Below are positions 1-7,264 of a stretch of 25,997 bases of DNA, in pieces (position 1 is the stretch's first letter; each line of letters starts with the position of its first letter). The stretch covers positions 1-25,997 of the IMG/VR virus record IMGVR_UViG_3300046318_000349. One strand, given 5' to 3'. Made by a program: the position numbers and the translations under genes. The notes beneath the pieces were generated by a model. The model was not told the DNA's origin and did no database searches. It saw only the letters and a program-made list of their open reading frames with translations. Origin of the DNA: a virus.

Positions 1-59
1 GCCCATGGTGGATCCCATTTACCTTTTGCAGGTGCGGCTTTTTTCTTTGCAGTTGCCAT
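1..59 (-). CDS. Start of an unknown gene, cut by the window edge
   Basis: An ATG at 59-57 on the minus strand opens a frame that stays open for 19 codons to the window edge, with no stop. The visible N-terminus is rich in Ala and Lys (MATAKKKAAPAKG) and then reads KWDPPW, a basic, probably disordered tail with aromatic residues after it. The ATG lies 16 bases after the stop of the 330-residue gene, so the two are probably co-transcribed from the promoter candidate near 1093. Because it follows the capsid genes, a small head or connector protein is possible, but nothing visible gives a function. Confidence 0.6.
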   Translation of the reverse strand, partial: MATAKKKAAPAKGKWDPPW

Positions 60-75
60 TGTATTGTAGTTTAAT

Positions 76-1068
76 TTATTTACTCCACAAATCTTCAACC
101 TTGGCCATTAATAAATCCAACATGTCATCATTCATTGGATTTTTCAAATACTCAAGTATCTCAGATACATTTCTACCAAGCATTACATTTTGACTTGCTT
201 CATACAACATACCATCACCTTTAGCAATAATATACTTGTAGAAACTAGCATCTTTAATGATGGCTTTTAATTTCAAATCAGCATTATCCATTTGTGCATA
301 ATCAATAAAGCTGTTTGCACAACGCTTCTTATCATTGTCATAACCTAAACCGTTGATGTACTTATCCATATTATCATAGATAATGTCTGATAATGTTTTG
401 TTTGTGTATTGTACACTATTACCATCAAGGTTTTTAGCAATGTAGAACAACTTACGTGGCTCTTCTTCAGACATTTCTTGCAATAATGCAAGAGCCTTGT
501 TACGTAATTTAGTAACTGATGTCTTAGTAGAGATTGAATCAATCTGTCTGTCAAGATACCATTTTCTACCACTACGTTTACATTCTTCAAAGCTAGAAGC
601 CACTAATGAAAAACCACCTGCTTCAATTGCTTTAACAATAATCAAATGATCCAAGTTATTTGCTGGATCTAATACTTGATCATCATTATTTAATTTCAAA
701 GAAACTTTCCCCCATACCTCGGAATTATCCGGTGTAAACATTTGAACCTTAGTCCAAAAATCTTTATCAGCAGCATCAATATAATTAAATGCTCTTTCAG
801 CTTCAAGAATAACAACTGTTTCACGGATGCTATTAATTACAGCTTTCTTTTTTTCTGGATCTTTAATTTGCTTTACTTCTGGAGCAAATTCATTTAATCC
901 TGTCAAGTAACGAGACTTTCCATTCTGCTCAATAGCAGCCAAAGTTTCTACTTGAAATGTGTTTGGGAATACTACATACCCGTAGTTTTCTAATCCCATG
1001 TTTTCTTGTGTAGGGTCACAATAAGCTTTTATACTTACCTTACCTACGGTTTCTAATTTTGTACTCAT
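76..1068 (-). CDS. Unknown 330-residue phage protein downstream of the capsid genes
   Basis: I do not recognise this family. The 330-residue product has no signal peptide, membrane segment or cysteine-rich motif. It starts with a mixed region (MSTKLETVGKVSIKAY), has a beta-like stretch around residues 110-160, and ends in a highly charged, mainly helical half with many Lys, Asp and Asn residues. It is a separate transcription unit: a terminator hairpin (1102-1133) and a TATATTTG box (1093-1100) sit just upstream, and the leader carries the same 12-base element (TAAACCAACAAA) as the scaffold-like gene. A position directly after the capsid genes often holds head-completion, neck or virion-internal proteins, which is an inference from order only. 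The ATG at 1068 fits the promoter spacing. Confidence 0.85.
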   Translation of the reverse strand: MSTKLETVGKVSIKAYCDPTQENMGLENYGYVVFPNTFQVETLAAIEQNGKSRYLTGLNEFAPEVKQIKDPEKKKAVINSIRETVVILEAERAFNYIDAADKDFWTKVQMFTPDNSEVWGKVSLKLNNDDQVLDPANNLDHLIIVKAIEAGGFSLVASSFEECKRSGRKWYLDRQIDSISTKTSVTKLRNKALALLQEMSEEEPRKLFYIAKNLDGNSVQYTNKTLSDIIYDNMDKYINGLGYDNDKKRCANSFIDYAQMDNADLKLKAIIKDASFYKYIIAKGDGMLYEASQNVMLGRNVSEILEYLKNPMNDDMLDLLMAKVEDLWSK

Positions 1069-1092
1069 TTTGTTGGTTTATGTGAATGCTGA

Positions 1093-1100
1093 CAAATATA
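1093..1100 (-). promoter_or_regulatory. Promoter -7 box candidate, TATATTTG
   Basis: On the minus strand the bases read TATATTTG, matching the Bacteroidota -7 consensus TAnnTTTG. It lies directly downstream of a terminator hairpin and 24 bases before the ATG at 1068, so it would restart transcription for the 330-residue gene. No convincing -33 TTG is visible at the usual spacing, which lowers confidence. Confidence 0.5.
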
Positions 1101-1101
1101 A

Positions 1102-1133
1102 TAAAAACAGCCTCACTACTGAAGCTGTTTTTA
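1102..1133 (-). terminator. Rho-independent terminator after the 85-residue gene
   Basis: A perfect 10-base-pair stem (1102-1111 with 1124-1133, core AAAAACAGC/GCTGTTTTT) encloses a 12-base loop. It starts 5 bases after the stop at 1139, and the distal arm ends in five T on the minus strand. Because both arms end in A/T runs it could also act on the plus strand, but no plus-strand gene precedes it. Confidence 0.75.
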
Positions 1134-1138
1134 ATGTT

Positions 1139-1396
1139 TTATGATAATGCTTTAATCAAAGCATCTAGTTTTGCTTCAATCGCATCTAAGCGATCTTCTA
1201 CTTGTGCTCTTAATGGAGCAACAGTTGTTCCAGTTAATGCTGTAGTTGTTCCTAAAACACCTACATTGGAAACTGCATCTGTGATTTGGGTAATAGCAAA
1301 GTTGATATGTGCAATCTTTGCTAAAGCTGCTTCACTGTAATCAGCACGTTTTACAATTAAATCCGGACTAACTACTTTGATTTTTTCTAATGCCAT
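1139..1396 (-). CDS. Small phage structural-type protein (85 residues)
   Basis: The 85-residue product has no membrane segment. A helical N-terminal half (DYSEAALAKIAHINFAI) is followed by a Gly/Thr/Val-rich middle (residues about 45-60) and a heptad-like C-terminal helix (DRLDAIEAKLDALIKAL) typical of a small oligomerising coiled coil. The gene is bracketed by two strong terminator hairpins: one between it and the major capsid gene, one after its own stop. It should therefore be expressed by partial readthrough from the capsid gene or from an unseen promoter. Small trimeric head-decoration or fiber-base proteins often lie here, but the function is inferred from position only. Confidence 0.8.
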   Translation of the reverse strand: MALEKIKVVSPDLIVKRADYSEAALAKIAHINFAITQITDAVSNVGVLGTTTALTGTTVAPLRAQVEDRLDAIEAKLDALIKALS

Positions 1397-1410
1397 GGTT
1401 GTTAAATGTT

Positions 1411-1438
1411 AAAAAGGAGCCAGTTTCCCAGCTCCTTT
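1411..1438 (-). terminator. Strong terminator after the major capsid gene
   Basis: On the minus strand AAAGGAGC pairs with GCTCCTTT. Three more pairs (two of them wobble) extend the stem to 11 base pairs, closed by a GAAA tetraloop, followed by a run of five T. It starts 14 bases after the capsid stop at 1453. It is the most stable hairpin I found between genes here, fitting a point where the abundant capsid message should end. Confidence 0.85.
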
Positions 1439-1452
1439 ATAATAAATACTGA

Positions 1453-3069
1453 TTACAATGATCCTCCAGTGATTGGATTTCTCATAACGATTTTCAACAC
1501 TTTAGTAGGATCTTCTACTTTGATTGCTGGCATCGCTTGAGTCATGTAAATTTGGTATCCATTGAAGTTACCAGAAGACTGGAACCCTTGAGTACGTCCC
1601 ATGTAATCCATAGATCCATTTACATATCTCCAAACAAGATCTTTGTTCCAAGCACATTTCAACAATTTGATGTTATCTTGACCATTCTCAGTAATATCAA
1701 AGATGATAAATGAGTAAGAAGATAAACGGAAACCGTCAATGATTGGATTTTCAATCTCATTGTTTTGCAAGTTATCAAACGCTGGGTTCAATACAAACTT
1801 AACATTTGCCAAGAAAGGAATTGTGTAGCTTGTGAAAGAGAAACCGTAAGATAAATCCATTCCTGAACCTTTAACAGCATCTAATTCTTTAGCATTCAAT
1901 ACAAGACCTGAACCAACAGCTTCACGTTTGATAGCTTCGTTGATCATTCTCATACCACCCATACCTGTTTGAACAATCAATTCACGTTTTGGATCTGGCC
2001 CTTGGAAGTCAACTTTACCATTGTAGAAGTTGAAGATTTCAGAACGGAAGATGTCTAAACGGAAATCAGCTTTGTTGTAAACATGCTTGTAAGCCAAATC
2101 TAATTGTTTCCACAAACCTACTGATAAACGTAAATCATCTGGTCCATCTTGTTTGATACGACCACCTTTACCCCACATCAAGTATGTTTCAATGTCATAC
2201 GCGATTTTAGATAAGTGAGCAGCTTCCAATTTAGTGATGAAAGAACGAACTAAGTTTCCATTGTCCATTGCTTTTTTCACATAACCTTGACCTTTAGCAG
2301 CAACCATTCCCTCTAAAGAGTTGATAGATGGATCTAAAGATGTATCAAAGTTTTTCCACATTTCAACAACTGGAATAGAACCGTCTGCATTCATACCACC
2401 TTTTTCCATCAACTTCACTTTAGAAGAGATTGTGTAGTGTACGTGTGCATCAGCATTTCCTACGTAGTTGTAGAACTCACGAGATGTGTGAGTCATAGAA
2501 AGATCAGAATATCTTTCACCGTACTCACCACGCGCAGAACCTACACGGAAGAAATAAGTGTTGCTTGTCAAGAAACGATTGTCAAATGCAGCTGCATTGT
2601 CGTTGTTTGGCATTTGAACTGTGTAGATAAATCCGTCACCCATATCAAGGATGTCTTCATCAGTTACATAAAGCTCTTTACCGTTGAATTTATCGTAAGT
2701 GATGATGTCACCATGACCAAATGTACGTTTGTTCAACTTGATGCGGAATGGAGTTCCATCAATACCTTTTGCAGTATTTTGTGGATCCAAATCCTCCATA
2801 ATGTAAGGAAGCTCTTCAGATACAGGTGTTGACCACTTGTACTCTCCACGTGGGTGGTTTACTTCAATTACATTCTTTCCATTGAAAGAAGACATTTGAT
2901 ACAAAGGCATTTCAACTTTCTTAACTTGAGCCCATAATTCAATAGGTCCCAAATCATCAGGCTGAGCGTCTTTCATCAAGTTCATCAAGTGGTAAGAATC
3001 CACGTGAGATGAAGTTTGGTAGTTGTTGTCCCGAAGGAACATACCATTGTTTAAAACTGGTGTACTCAT
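1453..3069 (-). CDS. Major capsid protein (candidate)
   Basis: The 538-residue soluble protein has no signal peptide or membrane segment and is rich in Asn, Asp, Gly and aromatic residues, as capsid shells often are. I assign it as major capsid protein from context: it is preceded by large terminase, portal and an acidic scaffold-like protein in the classic order terL-portal-scaffold-capsid, its size suits an HK97-fold subunit with insertions, and a strong terminator follows it at once. No catalytic motif is visible. The N-terminus (MSTPVLNNGMFLRDNN) shows no obvious cleavable delta domain. The leader before ATG 3069 is only 29 bases, very A-rich on the coding strand, and has no Shine-Dalgarno sequence. 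A sheath or other abundant virion protein is the main alternative, and less likely in this order. Confidence 0.75.
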   Translation of the reverse strand: MSTPVLNNGMFLRDNNYQTSSHVDSYHLMNLMKDAQPDDLGPIELWAQVKKVEMPLYQMSSFNGKNVIEVNHPRGEYKWSTPVSEELPYIMEDLDPQNTAKGIDGTPFRIKLNKRTFGHGDIITYDKFNGKELYVTDEDILDMGDGFIYTVQMPNNDNAAAFDNRFLTSNTYFFRVGSARGEYGERYSDLSMTHTSREFYNYVGNADAHVHYTISSKVKLMEKGGMNADGSIPVVEMWKNFDTSLDPSINSLEGMVAAKGQGYVKKAMDNGNLVRSFITKLEAAHLSKIAYDIETYLMWGKGGRIKQDGPDDLRLSVGLWKQLDLAYKHVYNKADFRLDIFRSEIFNFYNGKVDFQGPDPKRELIVQTGMGGMRMINEAIKREAVGSGLVLNAKELDAVKGSGMDLSYGFSFTSYTIPFLANVKFVLNPAFDNLQNNEIENPIIDGFRLSSYSFIIFDITENGQDNIKLLKCAWNKDLVWRYVNGSMDYMGRTQGFQSSGNFNGYQIYMTQAMPAIKVEDPTKVLKIVMRNPITGGSL

Positions 3070-3098
3070 TTTTATTTGTTATTTATTTGTTTACTTGT

Positions 3099-4397
3099 TT
3101 ATCTAGAGAACAAAGAACGCCCGCTTCTTTTAATTGGCTCGCGTTTATTTGATACTCTACTTGCATTTCCATTTTGTTCTCCTATACCTGTAGAAGAACT
3201 GTTTCTTGAAGCTTCTTCAGTTCGCAATTGACGAGCTGTGTTAGCATTCGCTGTATTAGCACCAATCTGTTTAATTGAATTCCTGTATTGAACAGGGTCA
3301 GCTAAAAGCCATAGTGCTTCTGCCACTAATGACGGGTTTGCTTTTTCACCAAACTGGTGTTGTTCTAGCAAATACCCTAAAGCATTAGTAGGATTTCCTT
3401 TTGCATCTTGATACTTACTGTTATCGGTTAAACCGTAATAAAGCATTGTTTGTACTTTATTGTTTAATGGAATACCATTTAAGCTGTTGCTGTTTAATGT
3501 ATTGTAAACAACATCATGGTATTTTTTTTCCATGTCGGCTTTACGACTTTGTGCAAGCTGCTGGTCTTGTAATCTTTTTTCAATTACTTGAGCCTGTTGT
3601 GCATCTAACTTCGGTTTGTATCTTTCAGCATATTTACTCAAATCACCGCGATCTTTAAGCACATTGATTTCATCTTCAATTTCTTCTGCACTTCCGAATC
3701 CAGACAAGTTTAAGTATTGTCTAGCAATAACTTCTTGGTCATCTTCTTTTGTTACATCCAAATCAAATGTTTCTTGTGCACGCGCTAATTGACTAAATAC
3801 TGATTTGATGTCTTGTCCACCGTTTAATGCATAATGCACCACTGCTTGAACTTCTTCAGGTAATTGTTTAAACAATTGAACTGGTGCATTTGTAGCAACC
3901 TCATTTGTTTGTGAATCAATGTTAGCCTGAATCAATTCTTCAAAGTCATCAACTGTATAGTCTTTAATGTCCTTACCGTCATCAAAAGGTTGTAATACAC
4001 CTTTTTCAATTAAACGGTTAGCTGCTTCTACCATTGCATCTTTCACAAGTCTTGGTCTTCCACCTTGATTTTTTTCTGTTTGACCATTGTCATCATCAGA
4101 GTCATCATCATTGTTTTCATCCAATAAAGGAGTATCAACTATGGAAGCCACAACATGTTTAGCTACTTCTGGATCTTTTAGACTATCAGTATCCTCATCA
4201 TCAATTTCATCAAGAAATTTCATGTCAACTTTATCTGATTTAAACACATTAGGTTTTACGTCTCCTCCCGCGCTAATAACTGAACTAGCAGATGGAATTC
4301 CAAGTAAGTCATCTAAGTTGTCAAAATCAACCTCTTCTACCGCTGTAGCAGAGCTTTGTGCAGCTGCCTCTTGAGCTGCTTTTTCTTCTTCTGTCAT
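3099..4397 (-). CDS. Acidic scaffold-like head morphogenesis protein
   Basis: The 432-residue protein is strongly acidic in its first third, with an Asp-rich tract at about residues 93-104 (LLDENNDDDSDDDN), and is predicted mostly helical in its centre (about 240-300, Lys/Gln/Asp-rich). It ends in a basic tail (KREPIKRSGRSLF). Low hydrophobicity, an acidic N-terminus, a basic capsid-binding-type C-terminus and a place between portal and capsid genes all fit a scaffolding or head-core protein. No protease motif (Ser-His or Ser-Lys) is visible. The gene begins a new transcription unit: a 128-base gap upstream carries a TAnnTTTG box, and the leader contains the same 12-mer (TAAACCAACAAA) as the 330-residue gene. 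A cargo or virion-internal protein is an alternative. Confidence 0.65.
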   Translation of the reverse strand: MTEEEKAAQEAAAQSSATAVEEVDFDNLDDLLGIPSASSVISAGGDVKPNVFKSDKVDMKFLDEIDDEDTDSLKDPEVAKHVVASIVDTPLLDENNDDDSDDDNGQTEKNQGGRPRLVKDAMVEAANRLIEKGVLQPFDDGKDIKDYTVDDFEELIQANIDSQTNEVATNAPVQLFKQLPEEVQAVVHYALNGGQDIKSVFSQLARAQETFDLDVTKEDDQEVIARQYLNLSGFGSAEEIEDEINVLKDRGDLSKYAERYKPKLDAQQAQVIEKRLQDQQLAQSRKADMEKKYHDVVYNTLNSNSLNGIPLNNKVQTMLYYGLTDNSKYQDAKGNPTNALGYLLEQHQFGEKANPSLVAEALWLLADPVQYRNSIKQIGANTANANTARQLRTEEASRNSSSTGIGEQNGNASRVSNKREPIKRSGRSLFSR

Positions 4398-4434
4398 AAT
4401 TTGTTGGTTTAATACTGACTATAAATAATATAAG

Positions 4435-4442
4435 CAAAAATA
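4435..4442 (-). promoter_or_regulatory. Promoter -7 box candidate, TATTTTTG
   Basis: The minus strand reads TATTTTTG, fitting TAnnTTTG, 37 bases before the ATG of the scaffold-like gene at 4397. It lies in the longest gap of the head region. Upstream is an imperfect palindrome (4450-4469, GTAAACA and TGTTTAAC arms) sharing TGTTTAACTAA with the gap near 12460, possibly an operator or activator site. No clear -33 TTG is seen. Confidence 0.4.
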
Positions 4443-4514
4443 TTCAATTGTAAACATATATTGTTTAACTAATTTTGATTGGCAAAAAGAATTTACCTAA
4501 TCTATAGTTAAAAC

Positions 4515-4530
4515 AGTAAAATTATTTACT
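4515..4530 (-). terminator. Weak hairpin overlapping the portal stop codon
   Basis: AGTAAA and TTTACT form a 6-base-pair, nearly all A/T stem with a 4-base loop, overlapping the portal stop (4528-4526) and followed by GTTTT on the minus strand. It could attenuate transcription at the end of the packaging operon but is too weak to call confidently. Confidence 0.25.
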
Positions 4531-7264
4531 TGTTAGGTTTTTTCTGATCATACTTGTTCTTGTTTTCTCTTGCAATTGCAAACTCAGTTTGTTTATTTGC
4601 AGCTTCAGTTGCAATCTTTTCTCTCTCAATATCAAGCTTTTGCTGTTGTAAATCAGTTCTTGTGCTTTCTTTATCTCGGTTGAAACTCATTGTTTCTGCA
4701 TATTGCTCAGACTGTTTTACATCTTTCAATACATCTTGGAAATCAGACTGGTTGTTTTTATTAACATCCTGCATTGCTCCATAACCAGCAGCTTTAATTT
4801 CAGCTTCAAGCAATCTAGCTCTACGGTCTTTTTCTTTCTCACGTGATTCATGATCAAGTTCCATTTGTTTCTCAGCTTTCTTAGCAGCAATTTCAGCTTC
4901 TTGCGCTTGTTGTTCAGCAGCCATTTGTTCTTGGCGTTGTGCATTAGCTTTTTCTTCAATTGCTTTAAGAGCAACATTGATTGTTCCTAAAGAGTCTGTT
5001 TGCATTAACTTACCTAAATCATATACTGATGCACCTGTAGTATTGTTAGTCATAAACAATTGTTTAAGTTGTTCTAACATTGTACGGTTAGTAGCATTTG
5101 TATTGCAGAATACATTTAAGTCAATAAGCAATAAATCAGTACCATTAATCTCAAAGTTTGTTCTTTCATCTGGTGAGATCATTCCCTGCAATCTAACAGA
5201 TGATTTATTTGAATGGTAGTATTGTGCTAAGTCAGTACGCATTTGATGCACACGTGGCATTAAATGATCACTGTGTTGAATAAAGTAAGTTTCTGTTTGT
5301 GCATACGAGCCAGTAACAGCTTGTTCTACTCCCGTTGCTGTATTTGTTTGACCAAGTTGTTGACCCATACGTTGTGGATTCAAACCAACTACTTCCATAC
5401 ATTGTTGTTTGAAATAGTTAGCCAATTGGATTCTTGACATCAAACGTGCTGACTGTTCCATGTTTAACACTTGGTAATGTTGGAAGTTAGTTGCACTTTC
5501 TGTATTGGCAATACTTGGATCTAATGGCAACATTGAAAAATCTTTCATTGCTACATAAGCTTTAGCCAAATTGTTTTTACCCCAGTCTTCACCCATTGAA
5601 TGTTTTGGAATTGCATTCTGGTCTAATACAACCACTGTTCCAATTTCATCAACTAAGATGTCAGCAATCTGATTATTACAAATGTTGTATCCAATTTGTG
5701 CAGGCTTCATTAAATCAACTAATGAAGATGATTTTGTATTTCTATCTGAGAATACTCTACCTTCAATTGGAATCTTGCAACCATACATTGTTTTATCACC
5801 ACGGAATTGGAATTTTAATGGTCCTGGTTTCTGTCTGTCAATTCCAACATAAATTGGATCAAAATCAGTATCAGTGTCTGTGTTGAAAATTGTTCTGTTG
5901 TTTCCAATCTTTACACCACCCCATGTTTGATTAATCCAGAACCAATCAATGTGATCACCAAATACTAAATTCTCAGATGTTTCTTTTTTCTCAAATACTT
6001 TGTTGTACAAAGGTTTATTATTTACAATGTAGTTTTCATCAACTATCTCTGTAATAACTGCACCATCTTCATCTATTGATGTTAAATGACCAACCTTTCT
6101 TTGTGTCTTCCAGTATACAGTAGAAACGCGTAGTAATTCCACTGTATGTAAATATCCTGCATGTTCACTTTCTCCAATGATGTATGATACAACATCGTGC
6201 GCTGTATATGCATTCTCTAGGAAAGACATGTGACGCTTCATATCTACACCAGAATCAAGAACATTACTTTTGTAGCTTTGATCTGTATTGTATAAAGAAC
6301 CATCGTTTGGAATACCATCTACCATGTATCTAGCAGAACGTGCAGGGTGTAATAACTCAAGAGACTCTAATTGTTCCTCCGTCATCAAATACCCAAACTT
6401 ATCAACTACATCGGCAATAGTCATCATGTCAATATAACCAGCCCAGTTCCCTTGGGAAATGTATTGTGTGTTTGGTGATTTGTGGTAAAATGTTAAAGCG
6501 GGATTTAACAATTGAATATCATAATCATCTTCTAACATTTTGAAATGCCAGAACTCACTGTCAGTAACAAGTGAATCTCTAAATGCAACTTCTTCCATTT
6601 CATCCATTCTGAAACGGTTAGTGTCAATAGCGTGTTGTTTAACAGCCCACTTTTCTCCTAAAGTTTGGTATTTTTTAGAATAGAACTCTTCAATCTCAGG
6701 AAGTTTTTTTAATGCTTCCGGGTCCATTTGCTGTTGCGCTTCTTGTGAATTAGGATCCATTCCCATTTCCAACATGTGCGCGAGTAATTTTTGCTGTGCA
6801 TACTCAACTAATACTTTACTGATCTCTTCAGTTTTCTTAGACATGATTTCATTGTAAGAATACTCATCAATTGCACGATAGTCAATCTTAGTGTTTCTTT
6901 TTGCAAATTCAGAAACCAATGTGTTAATTACATTAGGAATGATTGGATAAAACTTTAACTCAAGTGCTTCATTCTGCCCTTCAGTTAAAACTTCTAAGAC
7001 TTCATTCATTTCATTCTCTACTGCTGGAATGTAATCACTTTTATCAATTGTCCCTTTTGCAAGTTTATAATTCTTCATTATACGTCTTGCTTTAGCCTGG
7101 ATCTGTTTAATTCCTTGCCACTCTAACCAATCCATATTGTGTTTGCTCCACTCATCATCCTTTTCAGTTGCAGGAATGAATTGAATTGGTTGAGTAAAAA
7201 CACCAAATTTATTTTTTTTGGTCTTTTTACCTTTTTTTATGTCCATTGCATTTAATAGCTCCAT
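4526..7264 (-). CDS. Portal protein (candidate)
   Basis: The 912-residue protein follows the large terminase, overlapping its stop by one base (TAATG), the usual place of the portal that forms the dodecameric DNA channel at the head vertex. Its layout fits: a Lys-rich N-terminus (KKGKKTKKNK, residues 11-20), a helical region with many aromatic residues, a segment of the type NPALTFYHKSPNTQYIS (near residues 255-275) with a following GYIDMMTIADVVDKFGY stretch, as I know from large Bacteroidota-phage portals, and a long helical stem. The last 150 residues (about 762-912) are a Gln/Glu/Lys/Ala-rich extended coiled coil, probably part of the barrel or crown inside the head. At 912 residues it is longer than typical 450-700-residue portals. 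The function rests on order, size and architecture rather than a catalytic motif. Confidence 0.8.
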   Translation of the reverse strand: MELLNAMDIKKGKKTKKNKFGVFTQPIQFIPATEKDDEWSKHNMDWLEWQGIKQIQAKARRIMKNYKLAKGTIDKSDYIPAVENEMNEVLEVLTEGQNEALELKFYPIIPNVINTLVSEFAKRNTKIDYRAIDEYSYNEIMSKKTEEISKVLVEYAQQKLLAHMLEMGMDPNSQEAQQQMDPEALKKLPEIEEFYSKKYQTLGEKWAVKQHAIDTNRFRMDEMEEVAFRDSLVTDSEFWHFKMLEDDYDIQLLNPALTFYHKSPNTQYISQGNWAGYIDMMTIADVVDKFGYLMTEEQLESLELLHPARSARYMVDGIPNDGSLYNTDQSYKSNVLDSGVDMKRHMSFLENAYTAHDVVSYIIGESEHAGYLHTVELLRVSTVYWKTQRKVGHLTSIDEDGAVITEIVDENYIVNNKPLYNKVFEKKETSENLVFGDHIDWFWINQTWGGVKIGNNRTIFNTDTDTDFDPIYVGIDRQKPGPLKFQFRGDKTMYGCKIPIEGRVFSDRNTKSSSLVDLMKPAQIGYNICNNQIADILVDEIGTVVVLDQNAIPKHSMGEDWGKNNLAKAYVAMKDFSMLPLDPSIANTESATNFQHYQVLNMEQSARLMSRIQLANYFKQQCMEVVGLNPQRMGQQLGQTNTATGVEQAVTGSYAQTETYFIQHSDHLMPRVHQMRTDLAQYYHSNKSSVRLQGMISPDERTNFEINGTDLLLIDLNVFCNTNATNRTMLEQLKQLFMTNNTTGASVYDLGKLMQTDSLGTINVALKAIEEKANAQRQEQMAAEQQAQEAEIAAKKAEKQMELDHESREKEKDRRARLLEAEIKAAGYGAMQDVNKNNQSDFQDVLKDVKQSEQYAETMSFNRDKESTRTDLQQQKLDIEREKIATEAANKQTEFAIARENKNKYDQKKPNK

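Noticed and set aside
2437-2832. 131-codon plus-strand frame within the capsid gene
   Set aside because: It is antisense to a clear long gene, has an odd Cys/Val/Ser-rich composition, and no plus-strand promoter or neighbours.
4726-4977. 83-codon Lys/Leu-rich frame opposite in phase to the portal coiled coil
   Set aside because: It is a frame-shifted reading of the Gln/Lys/Glu-rich portal C-terminus with no separate start signal or spacing.
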